Below, one piece after another: positions 60,175 through 64,000 of a DNA stretch of 64,000 nucleotides. The DNA lies in assembly GCA_038329865.1 (NCBI GenBank), contig JBBQNK010000003.1:102122-166121 (forward strand). Direction: 5' to 3'. Every line of letters begins with the position of its first letter. Position 1 is the stretch's first letter. The DNA is from JANMES01 sp038329865. Lineage in GTDB: Bacteria > Planctomycetota > Phycisphaerae > Tepidisphaerales > Tepidisphaeraceae. The translations under genes and the position numbers were made by a program. Under the pieces are notes generated by a model. It was given only the letters and a program-made list of their open reading frames with translations. It ran no database searches and was not told the DNA's origin.

Positions 60175-60504
60175 ATGAAATCCACCGTAATCTGGTCCCT
60201 CGTGGGACTGAATCTACTGTTGGCTGCGATCGTCGTGGCGAAGGTGATGCCCATCAGTTCCGCACAAGCACAGGCGGCGCGGCGGCCTAGCGATTACCTG
60301 ATGATCCCCGGCCAGGCGAGCGGCCTGCCTTACACCATCGTCTACGTCGTCGATGTCGACAACGGAATCCTCGGCGGAATGGCGTACGACGAAACCAAGA
60401 AAATCATGCAGACCATGCCCGCGATCGACCTGAACCGCGTGTTCGGCGCCGCAGGCGGAGCCGGCGGCGGGGCGGCACCGGCTAAGGGCGGCGGTTACAA
60501 ATAA
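60175..60504 (+). CDS. small exported protein with Gly-rich tail
   Basis: 109 residues. An N-terminal helix (VIWSLVGLNLLLAAIVVAKVM) acts as anchor or signal. The core (DYLMIPGQASGLPYTIVYVVDVDNGILGGMAYDETKKIM) resembles the following gene product (IVTAAVASGSEGLYILDNRTGQVAVYLY). Tail GGAGGGAAPAKGGG. GAGGAGTCC is the ribosome site. Function unknown; it probably acts outside the inner membrane. Confidence 0.7.
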   Translation: MKSTVIWSLVGLNLLLAAIVVAKVMPISSAQAQAARRPSDYLMIPGQASGLPYTIVYVVDVDNGILGGMAYDETKKIMQTMPAIDLNRVFGAAGGAGGGAAPAKGGGYK

Positions 60505-60565
60505 TCGAGCCAACCATCGCATGTTCGACCCGAAAATTAATGCATGACTTAACTTCAGGTGTTCT

Positions 60566-60859
60566 ATGAAAAACGAAACGAAACAAAACAACGCAACGAT
60601 CCTTGCCCTGATCTGCTCGGCCGCAGCGCTGATGGCGGCGGTGTTCTTCGTCAGCCCTTCGCGCGCACCGGCTGAAGAAGCCGTCAAAGACCGCGACTAC
60701 CAGATCGTTACCGCCGCTGTCGCAAGTGGAAGCGAAGGGCTTTATATCCTCGACAACCGCACCGGCCAGGTGGCTGTGTATCTGTACGAGCCCGGCAAGC
60801 CCACGCTGCAACTCAAGGGCATGCAGCCGATCGCCAACGCGTTCGGCGCGAACCGGTAG
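60566..60859 (+). CDS. small exported protein, paralogue of the preceding gene
   Basis: 97 residues. A hydrophobic N-terminus (ILALICSAAALMAAVFFVSP) precedes YQIVTAAVASGSEGLYILDNRTGQVAVYLYEPGKPTLQLKG. The layout (one helix, a short beta-rich domain with a D-N-R/T-G-like turn) matches the previous gene. Function unknown. Confidence 0.7.
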   Translation: MKNETKQNNATILALICSAAALMAAVFFVSPSRAPAEEAVKDRDYQIVTAAVASGSEGLYILDNRTGQVAVYLYEPGKPTLQLKGMQPIANAFGANR

Positions 60860-60890
60860 TCGGACAATCGTGTAAATCGGACGGGTTCCT

Positions 60891-60964
60891 CATCGGCGTG
60901 TCCCACTTCAGTGGGACGCGTTTTTTCCGAACATTCGCGTCCCGCTAGAGCGGGACACGCCGAT
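60891..60964. repeat. REPIN-like element, CATCGGCGTGTCCC family
   Basis: CATCGGCGTGTCCCACTTCAGTGGGAC and the inverse GTCCCGCTAGAGCGGGACACGCCGATG flank about 21 bases. The right unit resembles the element at 48968-49019. Confidence 0.85.
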
Positions 60965-60976
60965 GAAGCCTTCCGA

Positions 60977-62017
60977 ATGAAAGAAGAGAAAGCACTCGAC
61001 ATGCCGATTCGTCACGACTGGACCCGGGCTGAGATCCGCGAAATTTACGACACGCCGCTGCTCGACCTGGTCTTCCGCGCCGCCGAGGTGCATCGCCGGT
61101 ACAACGACGCCCGCGAAGTGCAGGTCTGCAAGCTCATTTCGATCAAGACCGGCGCTTGCCCCGAAGACTGCAGCTACTGTAGCCAATCCAGCCGCTATCA
61201 AACCGAAGTGAAGCCGCAGGGCCTGATGGACAAGTGCGAAGTTCTTGAAATCGCCCAGCGCGCCAAGGACACCGGCGTCACCCGCGTCTGCATGGGGGCG
61301 GCCTGGCGCGAGGTGAAAGACAACTCCCAGTTCGACCGCGTGCTCGACATGGTGAAAGACGTCAACGCCATGGGCCTCGAAGTCTGCTGCACCCTTGGCA
61401 TGCTCACAGAAGATCAAGCGAAGAAACTAGAAGCCGCTGGCTTGTACGCGTACAACCACAACCTCGACACCAGCGAGGAATATTACGAAACGATCATCAC
61501 CACGCGAACATTTAAAGACCGCCTCGACACGATCGAAAACGTCCGCAAAACGGACATCACGGTTTGCTCCGGCGGCATCATCGGCCTCGGCGAGACGGCC
61601 GACGATCGCGTGAGCATGCTCCACACGCTGGCCACGATGAACCCGCACCCGGAGAGCGTCCCGGTGAACATTTTAAGCAAAGTCCCCGGCACGCCGCTGG
61701 CGAACAACCCCGACGTCCCCGCGTGGGACATCATCCGCATGGTCGCGACGACGCGGATTTTGTTTCCGACGAGCATGGTGCGACTGTCGGCGGGGCGGGT
61801 GAAGCTTTCCGAATCCGAGCAGGCGCTCTGCTTCTTGGCCGGCGCCAACAGCATCTTCAGCAGCGAGAGCAAGATCATGCTGACAAAGGCCGTCGCCTCG
61901 CCAGCGTATGACGAAGATAAGGCGATGCTATACACGCTGGGCCTGACGATGCGGCCGCCGTTTAAGGATCAGAACCCTAGCCGCGAGAACGGGTCATTGG
62001 TGGCTACTGCCACCTAG
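60977..62017 (+). CDS. bioB: biotin synthase
   Basis: 346 residues from 60977, or 338 from 61001 (MPIRHDW). The radical-SAM cysteines are CPEDCSYC, and YNHNLDTSEEYY, GGIIGLGE and the C-terminal RLSAGRVKLSESEQALCFLAGANSIF match BioB closely. It inserts sulfur into dethiobiotin. The other bio genes are not nearby. The 60891 repeat occupies the upstream spacer, and neither start has a strong ribosome site. Confidence 0.95.
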   Translation: MKEEKALDMPIRHDWTRAEIREIYDTPLLDLVFRAAEVHRRYNDAREVQVCKLISIKTGACPEDCSYCSQSSRYQTEVKPQGLMDKCEVLEIAQRAKDTGVTRVCMGAAWREVKDNSQFDRVLDMVKDVNAMGLEVCCTLGMLTEDQAKKLEAAGLYAYNHNLDTSEEYYETIITTRTFKDRLDTIENVRKTDITVCSGGIIGLGETADDRVSMLHTLATMNPHPESVPVNILSKVPGTPLANNPDVPAWDIIRMVATTRILFPTSMVRLSAGRVKLSESEQALCFLAGANSIFSSESKIMLTKAVASPAYDEDKAMLYTLGLTMRPPFKDQNPSRENGSLVATAT

Positions 62018-62052
62018 CATTGTTAAAAGAGCAGTAAAATTAAGACGTAGTC

Positions 62053-62301
62053 ATGCCTGATGAAGATTCAATTCCGCCGACTTATTCGGTCTCCTTTTGT
62101 ATTCGTCGCATCACGATTGAAAGCACGATTGTTAAGGCCACTTGGATCACTAGCCGGACACAATCTGGCGATGAGCCGTTGATCACAGTCGAAGCATTGG
62201 CCGCACGCGCGATCGAAATGAGCAAAGCGCCCGATGTCATTTGGGAAATCGAGTCTCAGGAGACAGACTTGCATCCAATTCAAAGTCCTCCACCAAGGTA
62301 G
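62053..62301 (+). CDS. small hypothetical protein
   Basis: 82 residues with a mixed alpha-beta appearance (SVSFCIRRITIESTIVKATWIT, EALAARAIEMSK). No motif or membrane segment. Its stop codon TAG lies in the first bases of a repeat (62298). It follows bioB by 35 bases and has no clear ribosome site. Confidence 0.5.
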   Translation: MPDEDSIPPTYSVSFCIRRITIESTIVKATWITSRTQSGDEPLITVEALAARAIEMSKAPDVIWEIESQETDLHPIQSPPPR

Positions 62302-62367
62302 GGCGGGATAGAAATCCCGCGATTCCCGCGCGTAAGAGCAAACGGCGGGTTTCCTATCCCGCCCTAC
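62298..62367. repeat. REPIN-like element, GTAGGGCGGGATA family
   Basis: GTAGGGCGGGATAGAAATCC and the inverse GTTTCCTATCCCGCCCTAC flank a short spacer. The first three bases after GT (TAG) provide the stop of the preceding gene. Confidence 0.85.
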
Positions 62368-62426
62368 GAAACCCGTCATCATTTCCTCTGTGTTCCACGC
62401 GCCCTCTGTGCTAAAACCCACCTCGC

Positions 62427-63734
62427 ATGACCGCCTGCGAAGACATCGTGATTACCGGCATCGGCCTGGCGTCCCCGGCGGGGGATTCTGTGCAATCGAC
62501 CTGGGCGTCGCTGCTGGCCGGCGTAACGATCGCGGACCATTCGCGCGCGATGCTGACGCAATCGATCGAGAAAAGTCATCGCGCGAGCGAACGGCTCGTC
62601 GGCCTCGGGTATCAGGTAATCCGCGAAGCGCTCGACAGCGCGGGCTGGAGTTCCAGCGAACTGACCGACCTGCGGACGGCGATGATCGTCGGCACGAGCA
62701 AGGGGCCGGCGGATGATTGGCTGCTGCCGATCGATCCGGCGTTTCACCCCCCTACGTCCGATAAAGAGCAATGTGAATTTGTAACGTCTGTGTCGAGTTT
62801 AGCGTCTGCCCGGCCTGTATCGCCTGTGACATCATTAGCGATTGATCCGGCGGTTCCAATAAGAACCAGAACGCCGCGTCGAAATCCGGCCACCCAGCCG
62901 GGCCTGCACGAAATCAGCTCGGCGCTGGCGACAAAGCTGAACTTCGGCATCGGCCCGCGGCTGACGTTCAGCGCTGCGTGCGCGTCGAGCCTGCACGCGT
63001 TGATCCGCGCTGCGATGATGCTCGAGCACGGCGACGCCGACCGGGCGATCGTCGTGGGAACGGAATCCTCGCTGCACCCGGCGTTCATCCAGAGCTTTCA
63101 ACGATTGGGCGTGCTCGCGGCGCCCGGCGAGCCGTGCCGGCCGTTCGATCGGAACCGCAGCGGCTTCCTCATCGCCGAAGCCGCCGCCGCGGTGTGCCTG
63201 GAACGCCGGCCGGCCCGGGCGGGCGAGATCGTGCTCGACAGCTATGCACTCGGCGGCGATGCGTCGCATCTCACCGGCACGGATCTGCAGGCCGGCACGC
63301 TGCGGCGGTGCCTTTCGAAGGTGATCGCCGCCCGCCCGATGGATCTGATCCACGCACACGCGACCGGGACGATCGCGAATGATCCGATCGAGCTGGCGGC
63401 CATCGAGGCGTGTCTGGTTGGCGAGGTTCAACCAGCCACTGAAGTAACTAGTCCGGCGAGAGTTGACCGGGACGGTCGACCAAGCCCCATCCTTTACAGT
63501 CACAAAGGTGCGATCGGGCATAGTCTTGGCGCATCGGGGCTCGTCGCAGCGGTTCTCAACGTGATGGCTCACCGAAGCGGCGCCGTGCCGGGCAACGTGA
63601 ACACGATCGATGCGATGACGACGCAGGCGGGGCGAATCAATCTCGGCGCCATTGAAAGAGCGATCACCCGCAGCATCGCGATCGCCGCAGGGTTTGGCGG
63701 TGCGACGGGCGTGGTGGGATTGCGGACGGTTTGA
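62427..63734 (+). CDS. beta-ketoacyl synthase (KAS) family protein
   Basis: 435 residues. The catalytic triad is present: Cys in FSAACASSLHAL, His in HAHATGTIANDP and His in SHKGAIGHSLGASG. It condenses acyl and malonyl units on a carrier protein. Two segments look inserted: about 112-155 (PTSDKEQCEFVTSVSSLASARPVSP) and about 340-355 (VEPATEVTSPARVDRDGRPS). No acyl carrier protein or ketoreductase gene is adjacent. It may serve a specialised lipid or polyketide pathway. Confidence 0.85.
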   Translation: MTACEDIVITGIGLASPAGDSVQSTWASLLAGVTIADHSRAMLTQSIEKSHRASERLVGLGYQVIREALDSAGWSSSELTDLRTAMIVGTSKGPADDWLLPIDPAFHPPTSDKEQCEFVTSVSSLASARPVSPVTSLAIDPAVPIRTRTPRRNPATQPGLHEISSALATKLNFGIGPRLTFSAACASSLHALIRAAMMLEHGDADRAIVVGTESSLHPAFIQSFQRLGVLAAPGEPCRPFDRNRSGFLIAEAAAAVCLERRPARAGEIVLDSYALGGDASHLTGTDLQAGTLRRCLSKVIAARPMDLIHAHATGTIANDPIELAAIEACLVGEVQPATEVTSPARVDRDGRPSPILYSHKGAIGHSLGASGLVAAVLNVMAHRSGAVPGNVNTIDAMTTQAGRINLGAIERAITRSIAIAAGFGGATGVVGLRTV

Positions 63735-64000
63735 GTGTGCGGACTTCGCGGGATGCCACGGGAAGCTAGCCGCTGAAGCGGCCAGCCCGGTGGAATCCAA
63801 ATTCATGCTGAATCGCGGGATTGCTTGATTCCAAGCTCTTCCCCCATGTCGAACTATACATAACACTGATTATAGGACGTGAAAGGGGAGTTACGTCTGG
63901 GTCCAATATGCCTGCCTCGGATCGGTTCGCGTTATGAAATGCCCGCGCCCGGGCTTGCCACTTCAGTGGCAAGAATGCTCGCACTAAACCTCACGCCTTC
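63735..64000. other. gene-free right end with two small palindromes
   Basis: The last 266 bases hold no gene I can support. Two palindromes of the repeat type are seen: GCTAGCCGCTGAAGCGGCCAGC near 63772-63793 and CTTGCCACTTCAGTGGCAAG at 63954-63973. Either could be half of a two-unit element that continues beyond the edge. Confidence 0.5.

Noticed and set aside
63766..63984. A minus-strand frame of 72 codons at the right edge.
   Set aside because: It runs across palindromic repeat DNA, has no ribosome site and no recognisable motif.
1..64000. tRNA or rRNA genes.
   Set aside because: No cloverleaf-like sequence with a T-loop was seen between the genes; a covariance search would be needed to exclude one.
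1..64000. Insertion sequences or prophage.
   Set aside because: No transposase, integrase, capsid or terminase motif was recognised in any frame; the repeats are too small to encode one.

Overview
The window looks like a chromosomal segment of a Planctomycetota bacterium, most likely class Phycisphaerae. This is inferred, not proven. The grounds are a high G+C content (about 60% by eye), a giant secreted protein opening with the planctomycete-type LE(S/P)RLLLS export motif, an HYExAFE protein, a TPR/SPINDLY-type glycosyltransferase, a DUF58/von Willebrand membrane module, and very abundant palindromic repeats. No rRNA, tRNA, transposase, prophage or CRISPR array was recognised. Most genes are housekeeping or conserved planctomycete genes.

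Layout. 1-2476: the left edge cuts a TPR-AAA+ ATPase (minus strand), then an SGNH hydrolase and an MGDG/UgtP-type glycosyltransferase. 2693-9102: a pyruvate dehydrogenase operon (E1 alpha, small protein, E1 beta, E2, membrane protein, lipoyl-E3). 9103-10040: a long gene-free stretch with repeats, a structured region and a terminator. 10041-15455: MATE transporter, ileS, and one uninterrupted reading frame joining csrA to purN. 15564-20307 (minus): DUF2459-like lipoprotein, DoxX, proC, an STN-like exported protein, tatA and an RluD-type pseudouridine synthase. 20704-34125: rhamnulokinase, amidohydrolase, a 1532-residue multidomain secreted protein, a fucose-isomerase-like protein, an aldo/keto reductase and a CLC channel. 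34234-47426: mnmA, GT9 heptosyltransferase, a secreted transglutaminase-like protein, a TIM-barrel epimerase, a response regulator, an M16 protease, a cyclodeaminase, small conserved proteins, a lipoprotein and an RDD protein. 47520-50920: rpmH, rpsL, rpsG, YbjQ and serS. 51008-58766: DUF1361 protein, TPR-glycosyltransferase, the vWA/DUF58 module and rsmD. 58834-63734: YkgJ-type cluster protein, HYExAFE, three small exported proteins, bioB and a ketoacyl synthase.

The most unusual property is the repeats. About two dozen REPIN-like elements (two inverted, individually palindromic units around a short spacer) from at least a dozen unrelated sequence families sit between genes. Several lie in frame inside ileS, mnmA, lpd, rsmD and, twice, the TPR-glycosyltransferase gene. 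One near-perfect hairpin separates a strong Shine-Dalgarno sequence from the start codon of the E2 gene. No REP-associated transposase gene is in the window, so any mobilising enzyme must be encoded elsewhere.

Other points for follow-up are the csrA-purN shared frame, an isoleucyl-tRNA synthetase that has lost three of four C-terminal zinc ligands, two terminator-ended leader regions (upstream of the MATE and RluD genes), a possible 42-residue membrane protein with an ATT start, and two similar purine-rich non-coding elements ending in TCAAAGAGC.
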